A stretch of 64,000 nt of DNA from CALVLD01 sp964467585 (GCA_964467585.1 CAYXRF010000011.1:5418-69417), one strand, 5' to 3'. Numbered from the stretch's first letter, positions 18,249-27,881 are shown. The notes: a model not told the origin generated them from the sequence alone. Numbers and translations are program-made.

Positions 18249-19424
18249 TTATTTTGTCAGAAGTTTTACACTGCTTTCAAGCCGCTCAAGCGCATTGAGA
18301 AGCAGCGGGGTAGGAAGCGCAAGATTCCATCTCTCATATCCGCCTCCGTTTGTTCCGAAAATATAGCCCTCATCCAATGCGAGCTTCGCCTGCTTAAGCA
18401 TGAACGCCTCAAGCGCACTGTCGTCAAGATTAAGCGATCGCATATCTACCCAAGCAAGGTAAGTACCCTGCGCTTTTGTAACACGGAGCATCGGAAGACG
18501 ACTTTTAACAAAAGAATACATCAGATTGAAATTGACGTCAATTACCCCGATGAGCGAATCCAACCATTCAGCGCCGCTTGTATACGCGGCAATGGTCGCC
18601 GCTCTTGCAAAAAATGGAACACATCCGCTTGATTCAATATGAGCCTGATGCGCAAACCGCTTGCGAATCGACTCGTTCGGTATGTAAATATTTGAACAGG
18701 AAAGCCCTGCCAGATTGAACGTTTTGCTAATCGCAGTGCAGACGATGCAATTATCCAATGCGCCCGAAACATTTGCAAACACGGTATGAACATTGTTGGG
18801 CAATATCAGATCATTGTGAATCTCATCACTAACGACAACAACGCCGTTATCGCGGCAGATTTGCGCAACGCGGGAAAGCTCCTCAAGACTCCACACTCGC
18901 CCAACGGGATTATGAGGGCTGCATAAGAGCATCAGTTTAACGTTCGGACGTGCGCATTTCTCAGCAAAATCATCAAAATCAATGTAATAGTTGCCATCGC
19001 GGCACAGCAAGGGATTTTCAACGAGGGTTCTCCCGTTGTCAACTATACTCGACTTGAACGGGGGATACACGGGAGGCTGAATTATTACGCCGTCGCCTAT
19101 GTCGGTTAAGGCACGAACGGCAGTTCCGAGAGCGGGAACAACGCCGTTTGTGGTAACGAGCCACTCGGGAAGAATGTCCCAACTGTGACGGCTGTGCTGC
19201 CACGAACGCGCTGCTTCAAAATAAGCTCCGTCCGCATAGGTGTAGCCGTATATGCCGCGCTGGGCAGCCATTTTAATGGCTTCGGTTATGACAGGAGCGG
19301 TTCTAAATTCCATATCAGCAATCGTTAAAGGTACAAATCCCGAGCCTTTTACAGGCTCGGGTGCAAAATCAATTTTTATGGCGCCGGTATCACACCGATC
19401 AACCACGCTTTGAAAGTCAAACAT
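18249..19424 (-). CDS. PatB/MalY-type aminotransferase (cystathionine beta-lyase family)
   Basis: Fold-type I PLP enzyme of the MalY/PatB group, which cleave C-S bonds of cystathionine or cysteine. Visible are MDFQ-like N-terminus (MFDFQSVVDRCDTG), PLTIADMEF, CSPHNPVGRVW, SDEIHNDLI and the PLP lysine in TAISKTFNLAGL. The frame extends upstream to 19559, but ATG at 19424 gives 391 aa, the MalY length, and overlaps the iorB stop by 8 bases (ATGTTTGA). Being next to an indolepyruvate oxidoreductase, it may feed or drain aromatic or sulfur amino-acid catabolism (inference). Confidence 0.88.
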   Translation of the reverse strand: MFDFQSVVDRCDTGAIKIDFAPEPVKGSGFVPLTIADMEFRTAPVITEAIKMAAQRGIYGYTYADGAYFEAARSWQHSRHSWDILPEWLVTTNGVVPALGTAVRALTDIGDGVIIQPPVYPPFKSSIVDNGRTLVENPLLCRDGNYYIDFDDFAEKCARPNVKLMLLCSPHNPVGRVWSLEELSRVAQICRDNGVVVVSDEIHNDLILPNNVHTVFANVSGALDNCIVCTAISKTFNLAGLSCSNIYIPNESIRKRFAHQAHIESSGCVPFFARAATIAAYTSGAEWLDSLIGVIDVNFNLMYSFVKSRLPMLRVTKAQGTYLAWVDMRSLNLDDSALEAFMLKQAKLALDEGYIFGTNGGGYERWNLALPTPLLLNALERLESSVKLLTK

Positions 19425-19995
19425 ATAAGTAATTATAACCTCTGTAAAACGCCTCAATATTAACGTTGAGGAACTTAGGCTTGACGCATTGCTCAATTGC
19501 CTTGATCCATTCCTCAGAGCGGAAAGGCATGGTTTTTGCAAGAACACCGAGGAGTACAACGTTTGAAGCCTTGTATGTGCCGCATTCGTGAGCTATCTCA
19601 ACGGCATTAAGCTCAACGGTTTTGCAGACGCCGCGAACACGTTCAAGACAATCATCAGGATACTTTGCCGTTCCCGTAATAACCGGCATAGGCAATATCT
19701 GCTGAGTATTGATTATCATAGTGCCATCGGGCTTCATATATGGAGTGGCGCGAAGCGCTTCCAAATCCTCAAATGCAAGAACGACGTCGGCCTGCCCCTG
19801 CTCAACAATAGATGAGTAGAGCGGAGCATCGTTGCTCATGCGAACATACGTTACAACACTGCCGCCGCGCTGACTCATACCATGAACCTCGCTGACGCGA
19901 ACATCATAGCCGTTGTTCACACCAAGCTGTCCAAGTATCTTACTGGCAAGGAGCGTACCCTGTCCGCCCACGCCTACTATAACGATGTTGAACAT
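19417..19995 (-). CDS. iorB: Indolepyruvate:ferredoxin oxidoreductase, beta subunit
   Basis: 192 aa small subunit of the enzyme that oxidatively decarboxylates aryl 2-oxo acids to aryl-acetyl-CoA, reducing ferredoxin. The N-terminus (MFNIVIVGVGGQGTLLASKIL) is the hallmark of the gamma-like domain of 2-oxoacid oxidoreductases, with SEVHGMSQRGGSV following. ATG at 19995 has AAAGGAGG upstream, 15 bases after iorA ends. Oxygen-sensitive chemistry points to an anaerobe. Confidence 0.95.
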   Translation of the reverse strand: MFNIVIVGVGGQGTLLASKILGQLGVNNGYDVRVSEVHGMSQRGGSVVTYVRMSNDAPLYSSIVEQGQADVVLAFEDLEALRATPYMKPDGTMIINTQQILPMPVITGTAKYPDDCLERVRGVCKTVELNAVEIAHECGTYKASNVVLLGVLAKTMPFRSEEWIKAIEQCVKPKFLNVNIEAFYRGYNYLYV

Positions 19996-20010
19996 AAATA
20001 CCTCCTTTTC

Positions 20011-21735
20011 TTACTCGACGCCAAGGGCGCCGAAGTGACAAAGCTGACCGCACAAACCACAGCCAACGCACTGGGTCTGATCGATGTTAATGCCATTTTC
20101 GGTTTTGATAATGGCGGGACAGCCAATCCTCATGCACATACCGCAGTTGCGGCACTTGTCCGTTTTGCACACATAGGGCGGATTAGTCTGCTTAACAATA
20201 AGTGCGCAAGGACGGCGTGAAATTATCACAGAAAGAGCATCGCGTGCAACCTCCTCACGGATAACCGCTTCAAGCTCATTGAGGTTGAAAGGATCTACAA
20301 CGCGCACGCTTGCAACGCCCATTGCTTCGCACAGCTTAACAATATCAAGCTGTGTTGTCGGTTCGCCATGAATATCAAACCCATTGGCAGGATTGTTCTG
20401 ATGACCTGTCATGCCGGTGATGGAGTTGTCGGCAATAATTACCGTGCCGACGGAACGATTGTATGCCATATTTAGCAATCCGGTCATACCGCTGTGACAG
20501 AAGGTTGAATCGCCAAGCACGGCAACAGTGTGCTTTGCCTGCTCGGCGCCGCGCGCTTTCTCCATGCCGTGCGCCATTCCTATTGAAGCGCCCATGCATA
20601 CGCAGGTGTCAACACCGTTAAGCGGCGGAAGTACGCCGAGAGTGTAGCAGCCGATATCTGAGCAGACGGTGAGCTTAAGCTTGCCAAGCACATAATAAAG
20701 GCCACGATGCGGACAACCCGGGCAGAGAACCGGCGGACGATTCGGAATGCCATGAGCGGGTGACGTCGCTTCCGCGGGAGCACCGTTGAACTTTTGCTCA
20801 ATCTTGTGCATGAAAAGCTCACCCTGAAGCCCTGTTTTATCCTTGCCGGAGCAGGCAATGCCCCATGATTTTATAGTGTCTTCATAGAACGGCTCCATGT
20901 CCTCGATTACATAGAGAGTTTCAACCTCAGCTGCAAAATCCTCAATAAGCTTGCGGGGAAGGGGATAGGCAAGACCAAGCTTCAGAACAGAAGCGGAAGG
21001 CATTGCCTCCTTAACATAATTGTAAGCGGCTCCGGATGTGATAACGCCAATCTTGTGTGAAGCCCACTCAATGCGGTTTACGGGAAGCTCGTTTGCGTCA
21101 TCCGCAAGCCTTATTTCACGCTGTTCAACCACAATGTGACGCCCGATCATATTTGCGGGCATTGAGACATACTTGCGGACGTCTTTTTTATACTCGCGTG
21201 TTTCGGGCACAACCCGCTCATCAAGCTCAACAAGCGTGCGTGCGTGAGCAATGCGTGTGGTAATGCGCAATATCACGGGCGTGTCGTACTTCTCGCTTAT
21301 TTCAAAAGCAAGCTTCATGAAGTCTTTACATTCCTGACTGTTGGAAGGATCAAGACACGGAGCGTGCGACGCCCTTGCCATAAGTCGGGTATCCTGCTCA
21401 TTCTGTGATGAATGCATACCGGGATCATCCGCAACTACCACGACCATACCTGCGTTGATCCCTGTGTAGGTTGCGGTGAAGAAAGGGTCGGCGGCGACAT
21501 TCAACCCAACGTGCTTCATGCACGCCATGCTGCGAACACCGCTGACAGCCGCGCCAAGCGCGACTTCAACCGCAACTTTTTCGTTGGGCGCCCATTCGGA
21601 GTAAATCTCCTTATAGGTGGCTATGGTTTCGTTAATCTCCGTGCTGGGGGTGCCTGGGTAAGCGCTTGACACAAGAACGCCTGCTTCGTATGCGCCCCTT
21701 GCAATGGCCTCATTGCCGAGCAAAAGCTGTTTCAA
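20011..21735 (-). CDS. iorA: Indolepyruvate:ferredoxin oxidoreductase, alpha subunit
   Basis: 574 aa catalytic subunit with TPP. The order is an N-terminal pyrimidine-binding domain (GVLVSSAYPGTPSTEI), a transketolase-like TPP domain (GDSTFCHSGMTGLLNM, CPGCPHRG), and a C-terminal 2[4Fe-4S] ferredoxin module (CRNCGMCMRIGCP and CVGCGLCGQLC). The start codon is TTG at 21735: AAAGGAGG lies 8 bases upstream and no better start exists. First gene of a seven-gene leftward run. Confidence 0.95.
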   Translation of the reverse strand: MKQLLLGNEAIARGAYEAGVLVSSAYPGTPSTEINETIATYKEIYSEWAPNEKVAVEVALGAAVSGVRSMACMKHVGLNVAADPFFTATYTGINAGMVVVVADDPGMHSSQNEQDTRLMARASHAPCLDPSNSQECKDFMKLAFEISEKYDTPVILRITTRIAHARTLVELDERVVPETREYKKDVRKYVSMPANMIGRHIVVEQREIRLADDANELPVNRIEWASHKIGVITSGAAYNYVKEAMPSASVLKLGLAYPLPRKLIEDFAAEVETLYVIEDMEPFYEDTIKSWGIACSGKDKTGLQGELFMHKIEQKFNGAPAEATSPAHGIPNRPPVLCPGCPHRGLYYVLGKLKLTVCSDIGCYTLGVLPPLNGVDTCVCMGASIGMAHGMEKARGAEQAKHTVAVLGDSTFCHSGMTGLLNMAYNRSVGTVIIADNSITGMTGHQNNPANGFDIHGEPTTQLDIVKLCEAMGVASVRVVDPFNLNELEAVIREEVARDALSVIISRRPCALIVKQTNPPYVCKTDKCRNCGMCMRIGCPAIIKTENGINIDQTQCVGCGLCGQLCHFGALGVE

Positions 21736-21897
21736 GACTACGACCTCCTTTATATGAATGCTATTTATAACATGAAGTTAATAAACGTACCTCTATTATA
21801 AGATAACAATAGCCGCAAATACAGTATATTTCCTAATATATTTCAGCAAAACTGCAAATAATGAAACGAGATATTATTTGTTGTTCGGAGGCGTGCT

Positions 21898-23511
21898 ATG
21901 GGGACGGGAAACGGCATAAGAAATTTGCTGCGATTTGACGAGGGTTATTCGGAATATGAGCTGCTTGAAAGAGAAACAGGCAGTCCGTCGTATTTGGAAG
22001 GCTGGAATGACGTCTGCGCTCAAGGCGAAACAAGCAAAGAGGAGATTCCCGCAAGCGCGGATGAAACAGCCAAGCGTTTGGCGGAGGTGTTTCGCTCGGA
22101 TATAAATAACGACATAATTCTCCGACGTTTTACGATTGGGCAGGGCAAGATATGCTTAATCGCATATATGAACGGCATGGCTGACGATACAAAGGTAAAT
22201 GATTTTATCCTTCGTCCGCTTATGCAGGGAAGCGTGCCGCAAAGCGAAAACATCGGCATAAAATATCTGATTCAAAATTTCATTCAAATAAGTGAAGTAA
22301 AAACCGAAAAGGATCTTTCAATTGCAAGATTAGGTATAATGGACGGACTTACCGCACTGTTCGTCGATGGCGAAAATATGTGTGCGATGCTTGAAACGCA
22401 TGGGTACGAAAAACGGTCAATCGGCACAACGGAAAATGAAAAAGTTGTCAGAGGCCCTAAGGAAGGATTTACTGAAAGCCTTATAACAAACATTACGCTT
22501 GTCAGAAGAATACTGCATACCGATGACCTTGTCGTTGAAACAAGGCTTGCGGGAGGGGACAATAATATCCGCATCGCGATAGTATATCGGGACGGCATAA
22601 CAAACAGAACCTTGATTGACGAAGTCAAGCAGCGTCTCGCAAAGATTAACATACGAACAATAACAAGCAGCGGCACTCTTGAACAGCTTATTGAGGATAA
22701 CAAATGGTCGCCTATACCACAGACGCTTTCAACAGAGCGCCCGGACAGAGCGTGCTCACACATTATGCAGGGAAGGGTATGTCTTATCGTTGAGGGCAGT
22801 CCGTTTGCACTGCTTATGCCGATAACATTTTCAACACTTCTAAACAGTCCTGAGGATATTTATATGCGAAAGCCTCTCGGCACGGTTCTTCGTGTTGTCA
22901 GATATGTCGGTGCGTTCTTGTCAATAATATTGCCCGGTTACTTTCTTTCGCTGGCATTGTATCATCAGGGGCTTCTTTCAACGGAGGTGTTAAGCACTGT
23001 TATAGCCTCACGTGAGATGGTTTTTGAGCCGATTGCAACAGAAATAATACTGCTGCTGCTCGTTTTTCAGCTTATACGTGAGGCGGGTATGCGCGTTCCC
23101 GGAAGCATAGGTCAGGCGATAGGCATAATCGGAGGCTTGATACTTGGGCAGGCTGCTGTCGCGGCAAACCTGGCAAGCTCAGTCGTTTTGATAGTAGTCG
23201 CGCTGTCGGGGCTTGGCAATTTTTGTATTCCGGATTATTCAACGCAGATTGCAGCATCATATTTCAGAATAGCGCTTGTGATTGCAGCATGGCTTGGCGG
23301 GCTGCTTGGAATGGCGGCTGCGATAATGCTTATGGTTTGCTACCTTGCAAGCATGAAAAGCTTCGGAGTGCCATTCCTTGCGCCATTCTCGCCTAAAACC
23401 TACTCGAAACGACCTCTGATAATCAGAGGCAGCATAGGAATGCATCACAGAGCCGATGATTTTGTCAACGCGCATTGTGACACGCTTGAAAAGGAGAAAA
23501 GCAGTACATGA
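21898..23511 (+). CDS. gerKA: Spore germination protein, GerA/GerKA family
   Basis: A-subunit of a germinant receptor in the spore inner membrane. 537 aa: a hydrophilic N-terminal domain, then a membrane half with about five helices from residue 300 on and the conserved region VFEPIATEIILLLLVFQLIREAGMR (split here for length: PIATEIILLLLVFQ, REAGMRVPG). ATG at 21898 has CGGAGG upstream. It overlaps gerKB by 4 bases (ATGA). Ligand unknown. I found no convincing SigG promoter by eye. Confidence 0.93.
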   Translation: MGTGNGIRNLLRFDEGYSEYELLERETGSPSYLEGWNDVCAQGETSKEEIPASADETAKRLAEVFRSDINNDIILRRFTIGQGKICLIAYMNGMADDTKVNDFILRPLMQGSVPQSENIGIKYLIQNFIQISEVKTEKDLSIARLGIMDGLTALFVDGENMCAMLETHGYEKRSIGTTENEKVVRGPKEGFTESLITNITLVRRILHTDDLVVETRLAGGDNNIRIAIVYRDGITNRTLIDEVKQRLAKINIRTITSSGTLEQLIEDNKWSPIPQTLSTERPDRACSHIMQGRVCLIVEGSPFALLMPITFSTLLNSPEDIYMRKPLGTVLRVVRYVGAFLSIILPGYFLSLALYHQGLLSTEVLSTVIASREMVFEPIATEIILLLLVFQLIREAGMRVPGSIGQAIGIIGGLILGQAAVAANLASSVVLIVVALSGLGNFCIPDYSTQIAASYFRIALVIAAWLGGLLGMAAAIMLMVCYLASMKSFGVPFLAPFSPKTYSKRPLIIRGSIGMHHRADDFVNAHCDTLEKEKSST

Positions 23512-24629
23512 AGCTTAAAGAGGGAAGAATCGGCATACAAGAGGGAATGTTCGCCGCCGCTGTTACGCTGTGCATGAACGGCATATTCTCAATCAATCCG
23601 GAATATGCCTACTCACAGGGAAACTCGACCTATCTTTCGATCCCGCTTTCAATTTTGCTGTCCGCAGCGTTCTTTTTGGCAATTACGCTTTTGATGAAGC
23701 GAACGGGAACCAAGGCGCTGGATGAGCTTATGACTGTTACGGTCGGAAAAATCGGAGCAAAGGTGATGGCTGTTCCGCTTATTCTGGCGCTTCTTCTCTG
23801 CGCAGTAACGCCAATGATACAGTTTATTGAGCTGATGCACGCCATGCTGTTCAGCAACTCAAGCTATGTTGCGATAATTGCATTTATTTTTCCGTCGATA
23901 GTGATAATTGCATGGCAGGGAATGGAGTCGATAGGAAGAATTGCCAAATGCTTCGGTGCTTTTTTGCTGTTAATGCTGATAGTAGCAATCGCAACCGCAA
24001 TACCCACGTTTGAAACGTATAGGCTTTACCCGATAATGGGTGACGGCGTCGCCCATTTTGCAGGATTTACAGCGTCTCAAACGCTTTCGTTCTTGCCGCC
24101 GCTGCTTGCGCTTTTGATTATCGGACGAAGTATGCAGGGTGTGGAGCACGCAAGACGCGCAGGATTGTATGCTGCGTTAACAGCAATCCTTGTCTGTGGA
24201 ATAACACAATTTGCTTTATCCCTTGTTTACACATATCAAGGCTTGGCGGACAGCTTTGTTCCGCTTTACAAAATCAACACGCTAAATCTTTCGGAAAGCA
24301 GATTTTTAAGGCTTGATAAGTTATTTGCGATCGCATGGCTGAACGGATGTATGATATCAAGCGCATTTTGCATATATGCCGCTTCGCTGTTGTTTGCAAA
24401 AACCTTTTCACAAAGGGATGTTAATCCGTCTGTTGCGGCAATTTCCTGCATGGCGATTGGCGCTGCAATAGTCAAGCTGCGCAGCTCAGCCGCATCCGAA
24501 ACAGCAGTTGAAGATGCTATTGTAAGATACGGAGCGACACTTGCCGCCGCTCCTTTGGCGGTTGTCGCAATAATCGGACTTATTAAGAGAAAAAAGGAGA
24601 AACCGTTAAGTGAAAAGCAAACAAATTAA
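23508..24629 (+). CDS. gerKB: Spore germination permease, GerB/GerKB family
   Basis: B-subunit of the germinant receptor, of the amino acid/polyamine permease-like superfamily, with about ten membrane helices over 373 aa (IGIQEGMFAAAVTLC at the N-terminus). It probably forms the ligand-binding site in relatives. AAAGGAG precedes the ATG; it overlaps gerKA by 4 bases and gerKC by 20. Confidence 0.92.
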   Translation: MKLKEGRIGIQEGMFAAAVTLCMNGIFSINPEYAYSQGNSTYLSIPLSILLSAAFFLAITLLMKRTGTKALDELMTVTVGKIGAKVMAVPLILALLLCAVTPMIQFIELMHAMLFSNSSYVAIIAFIFPSIVIIAWQGMESIGRIAKCFGAFLLLMLIVAIATAIPTFETYRLYPIMGDGVAHFAGFTASQTLSFLPPLLALLIIGRSMQGVEHARRAGLYAALTAILVCGITQFALSLVYTYQGLADSFVPLYKINTLNLSESRFLRLDKLFAIAWLNGCMISSAFCIYAASLLFAKTFSQRDVNPSVAAISCMAIGAAIVKLRSSAASETAVEDAIVRYGATLAAAPLAVVAIIGLIKRKKEKPLSEKQTN

Positions 24630-25821
24630 GCTTGCGGCAATTATGCTTATCGGCGCTGTATTGACGATGCTGGGAGGCTGCCTTAACCCTGTGTCTCTTG
24701 ACGACTATGGATATGTGGTATCAATAGGTGTGGACTCGGGAACGGCAAAAAAATACTATGTCACGCTTGCCCTGCAAAGAGCAAGCCTTACTCAGGGAAA
24801 CGAGAAGGACGGGGGAGCGATACTGCTTGCAGCGGAGGGCGACAGCTTGGTTCAGGCGATAGACGCGATTGAAAGCAACGTATCGAACGCGCTCAATTTT
24901 ACAAGAACAAATTTCATAATGTTCAGTCGTGAAGTTGCGCAGCGGGGTGATATAGAGGATTTTTTAAGCTTTTCATTTGATGAGATTAAGATGCGGAAGT
25001 CGGCGCTTGTTGTGATAACCGACCAAACCGTTCATGAGTTTTTCGGGGGACTGAGCGCGAACAACAGCGCGAACATAACAAAGCTTCAGGCGTCGCTGCT
25101 TCGTGATCAAAAGGATACGGGAACAATAATCATGACAAATGTCAGCGGCTTTTTTGAAGCATGCGTTGAAGGAAGATTTGATGTGTGCGCACCGCTTGGC
25201 TTTTATGACGCCGACATAATAACGGATATGCAGCAAAAAACATTGGAGGCGGAGGGCAAGGATCCGCTTTCTGACATAGAAACGGGCGACAGAGTCGGCG
25301 GACTTAAATCCGCAACGGCGGGTGTTGCACTTTTTGATGGATGGACAATGACAGGTGAGCTTAACGGCGAGGAGACTCAATTCCTTAATATTATAAAGGG
25401 AGATTATGAAAATGGGGATTTTGTTCTTGTCGCCGACGATGGGTCTCAGGTGGTAATACTTGCAAAGCTGGAGACATATTCACGGAACGTTCGTTCTGAT
25501 ACCATTTACTCCGATGATATATGTGTAGACGTCAAAATCGTGTTGACGATAAGTGTGCTTCAATACAACGGAGAGATGTCATATGACGAGCTGTCGGAAT
25601 GGGTGTCGAAAGAAACCATTCAATATATGACTGAAAACCTTGATTATGTGCTTAATAAATGCAAAGAATGCCAATGCGACGCGGCTATGTTCGGCACAAC
25701 GATATCAAAGTGCTTTTCAAGCGTTGACAGTTGGCAAAACTATGACTGGAAAGCACGATATCAGAACCTGTCGCCACAATACGATATTGAAATCATCGTA
25801 ACGGACAAGATGCGTGACTGA
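24610..25821 (+). CDS. gerKC: Spore germination lipoprotein, Ger(x)C family
   Basis: C-subunit of the receptor, a lipoprotein outside the spore inner membrane. The signal ends in the lipobox LGGC (Cys at residue 24), followed by the family start (LDDYGYVVSIGVD). 403 aa. The start is GTG at 24610, with AAAGGAG ten bases upstream, inside the end of gerKB. Confidence 0.92.
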   Translation: MKSKQIKLAAIMLIGAVLTMLGGCLNPVSLDDYGYVVSIGVDSGTAKKYYVTLALQRASLTQGNEKDGGAILLAAEGDSLVQAIDAIESNVSNALNFTRTNFIMFSREVAQRGDIEDFLSFSFDEIKMRKSALVVITDQTVHEFFGGLSANNSANITKLQASLLRDQKDTGTIIMTNVSGFFEACVEGRFDVCAPLGFYDADIITDMQQKTLEAEGKDPLSDIETGDRVGGLKSATAGVALFDGWTMTGELNGEETQFLNIIKGDYENGDFVLVADDGSQVVILAKLETYSRNVRSDTIYSDDICVDVKIVLTISVLQYNGEMSYDELSEWVSKETIQYMTENLDYVLNKCKECQCDAAMFGTTISKCFSSVDSWQNYDWKARYQNLSPQYDIEIIVTDKMRD

Positions 25822-25845
25822 GACGAAATAACGGAGAGAGATAAG

Positions 25846-26007
25846 ATGACGTCATATTACATATTTGCAGCATTATGTCTTATATATAACGGCTGCTATT
25901 TCATACACTGTATAAAGAGAAAGCGTGTTTCAGCGGCGATAGGTTCAATACTGTTGATGCTTGCCATCGCCGCATTTCCGTTGATGATTATGCTTCAAAA
26001 GCACTGA
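25846..26007 (+). CDS. Small two-helix membrane protein at the end of the gerK operon
   Basis: ATG at 25846 to TGA at 26005-26007 encodes 53 residues: MTSYYIFAALCLIYN begins the first hydrophobic segment, a basic turn KRKR follows at about 30-33, and a second helix (GSILLMLAIAAFPLMIM) ends in QKH. GGAGAG lies upstream and gerKC ends 24 bases before. Bacillus gerA-type operons can carry a small D-subunit with two predicted helices that modulates germination; this may be a counterpart, but I do not recognise sequence identity. It is too small to be sure from one genome. Confidence 0.6.
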   Translation: MTSYYIFAALCLIYNGCYFIHCIKRKRVSAAIGSILLMLAIAAFPLMIMLQKH

Positions 26008-26030
26008 AAAAGTTATATTCTTAAATACTA

Positions 26031-26059
26031 TTGAAAAAGTCCCCAATATGGGTTATTCT
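26031..26059 (+). promoter_or_regulatory. Probable sigma-A promoter of mscL
   Basis: TTGAAA (26031-26036), 17 bp spacer, TATTCT (26054-26059), 30 bases before ATG 26089. Confidence 0.55.
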
Positions 26060-26088
26060 GTCTCTGAATGAACAAGGGGGTGTCTTTT

Positions 26089-26583
26089 ATGTCAAAAAAA
26101 AGCAATATATTTAAAGAATTCAAAAAGTTCGCATTCAAAGGCAACGTAATTGACCTCGCCGTTGGCGTTATGATTGGCGCGGCGTTTGGCAGCATTGTTA
26201 CGTCCCTTGTAAATGATATAGTTATGCCTGTATTCGGGCTGATTATCGGCACTGAAAATCTTGATCAGCTATATTTGGTGCTTAAAGCGCCTGCGGATGG
26301 TACAAGCATTGCCGGGCTGTCGCTTGCTGATGCACAGGCTGCCGGCGCGACTGTAATGGCATATGGTAAATTTATTGCTGCGATCATTAACTTCCTGCTG
26401 ATTGCGATAATCATATTTGTGATCGTCAGTCTTATCAAAAAAGCTGCGTCTCTCGGCAAAAAAAAGGAAGAAGAGGCTCCCACAAAGCCTGCTCGTATTT
26501 GCCCGTATTGCCGTCAGGAGGTCGCGGACGACGCAACCCGCTGCCCGCATTGCACCTCCGATATATCTGCCGATGCTCGGTAG
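26089..26583 (+). CDS. mscL: Large-conductance mechanosensitive channel MscL with C-terminal zinc ribbon
   Basis: Channel that opens under membrane tension to release solutes after osmotic downshock. The N-terminal helix (FKEFKKFAFKGNVIDLAVG), TM1 (GVMIGAAFGSIVTSLVNDIVMP) and TM2 are classical; the poor cytoplasmic helix is followed by residues about 137-160 with two CxxC pairs (CPYCRQEVADDATRCPHC), a zinc ribbon not part of the standard channel. ATG at 26089 is chosen over 26068 because AAGGGGG lies 8 bases upstream. 164 aa. Confidence 0.92.
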   Translation: MSKKSNIFKEFKKFAFKGNVIDLAVGVMIGAAFGSIVTSLVNDIVMPVFGLIIGTENLDQLYLVLKAPADGTSIAGLSLADAQAAGATVMAYGKFIAAIINFLLIAIIIFVIVSLIKKAASLGKKKEEEAPTKPARICPYCRQEVADDATRCPHCTSDISADAR

Positions 26584-26651
26584 TATGATGAAGTGCCGCA
26601 AGGCTTTCATATAACACAAAATAACGTGCTTGTGAAAAGGAGATTTTTTTC

Positions 26652-27866
26652 ATGGCTAAAATTCAGATGAAGACACCGTTGGTTGAGATGGACGGAGACG
26701 AAATGACGCGAATCATTTGGTCAATGCTCAAAGAGCATCTCATTTGCCCATTCATAGATCTCAAGACAGAGTACTATGACCTTGGGTTGGTGAAGCGCGA
26801 TGAGACAGACGACCAGATCACCATTGACGCCGCAAACGCCTGCAAGAAGTATGGCGTTGGCGTCAAGTGCGCGACCATTACGCCAAATGCGCAGCGCATG
26901 ACTGAGTACAGCCTCAAGAGAATGTACAAGAGCCCAAACGGCACAATCCGTGCCATACTTGACGGCACTGTTTTCCGCACGCCGATAACCATGGATTGCC
27001 TCAAGCCCTCTGTCCGCTCTTGGACAAAGCCCATCACGATCGCCCGTCACGCATACGGCGATATATACAAGGATACAGAGTTCCGTGTACCTTGTCCCGG
27101 CAAAGCGGAGCTTAAATTCACCGACAACAACGGCAAGGTGCTTTTTGACGAAACCGTGTTTGATTTTAAGTGCCCCGGCGTTCTGCTCGGTCAATACAAC
27201 AAAGACGATTCAATCGAAAGCTTTGCTCATGCCTGCTTCAAGTTTGCGATTTCAATCAAGCAGGATCTTTGGTTCTCCGCAAAGGATACAATTTCAAAAA
27301 AATACGACCAGACCTTCAAAGAAATATTCCAGAGCATATTCGAAAAGGATTACAAAGCCCAGTTTGAAGAATTGGGCATCACCTACTTCTACACGCTGAT
27401 TGATGATGCTGTCGCACGCGTCATTCGTTCAAACGGCGGCTTTATCTGGGCATGCAAAAACTATGACGGCGATGTTATGAGCGACATGGTTGCCACGGCG
27501 TTCGGCAGTCTTGCCATGATGACAAGCGTTCTCGTATCTCCGGATGGCAACTACGAGTATGAGGCGGCGCACGGCACGGTGACAAAGCATTACTACAAGT
27601 ATAGGGACGGCGAGACAACGTCAACAAACTCTATGGCTACAATATTCGCGTGGAGCGGTGCATTGCGCAAGAGGGGTGAGATGGATAATCTTCCTGAGCT
27701 TATCCACTTTGCCGATATGCTTGAAAAGGCTTCCCTTGACACTATCAAGAGCGGCCATATGACAAAGGACTTGGCGTTGCTTGCCGACATGGAAGACAAG
27801 CATATCGAGTCTACCGAGGGCTTCATAATCAAGATTAAAGAGAATCTTGAGAAGCTTCTTGCGTAA
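26652..27866 (+). CDS. icd: NADP-dependent isocitrate dehydrogenase (type II, eukaryote-like)
   Basis: Converts isocitrate to 2-oxoglutarate plus CO2, reducing NADP+. 404 aa. Sequence features VEMDGDEMTRIIW, KCATITPN, GTIRAILDGTVFR and the NADP-side loop AAHGTVTKHY match the homodimeric eukaryote-like subfamily, not the E. coli type. ATG is preceded by AAAAGGAG. It probably supplies 2-oxoglutarate for glutamate synthesis in a partial TCA pathway. Confidence 0.95.
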   Translation: MAKIQMKTPLVEMDGDEMTRIIWSMLKEHLICPFIDLKTEYYDLGLVKRDETDDQITIDAANACKKYGVGVKCATITPNAQRMTEYSLKRMYKSPNGTIRAILDGTVFRTPITMDCLKPSVRSWTKPITIARHAYGDIYKDTEFRVPCPGKAELKFTDNNGKVLFDETVFDFKCPGVLLGQYNKDDSIESFAHACFKFAISIKQDLWFSAKDTISKKYDQTFKEIFQSIFEKDYKAQFEELGITYFYTLIDDAVARVIRSNGGFIWACKNYDGDVMSDMVATAFGSLAMMTSVLVSPDGNYEYEAAHGTVTKHYYKYRDGETTSTNSMATIFAWSGALRKRGEMDNLPELIHFADMLEKASLDTIKSGHMTKDLALLADMEDKHIESTEGFIIKIKENLEKLLA

Positions 27867-27881
27867 ACATCGGAGGATTTG

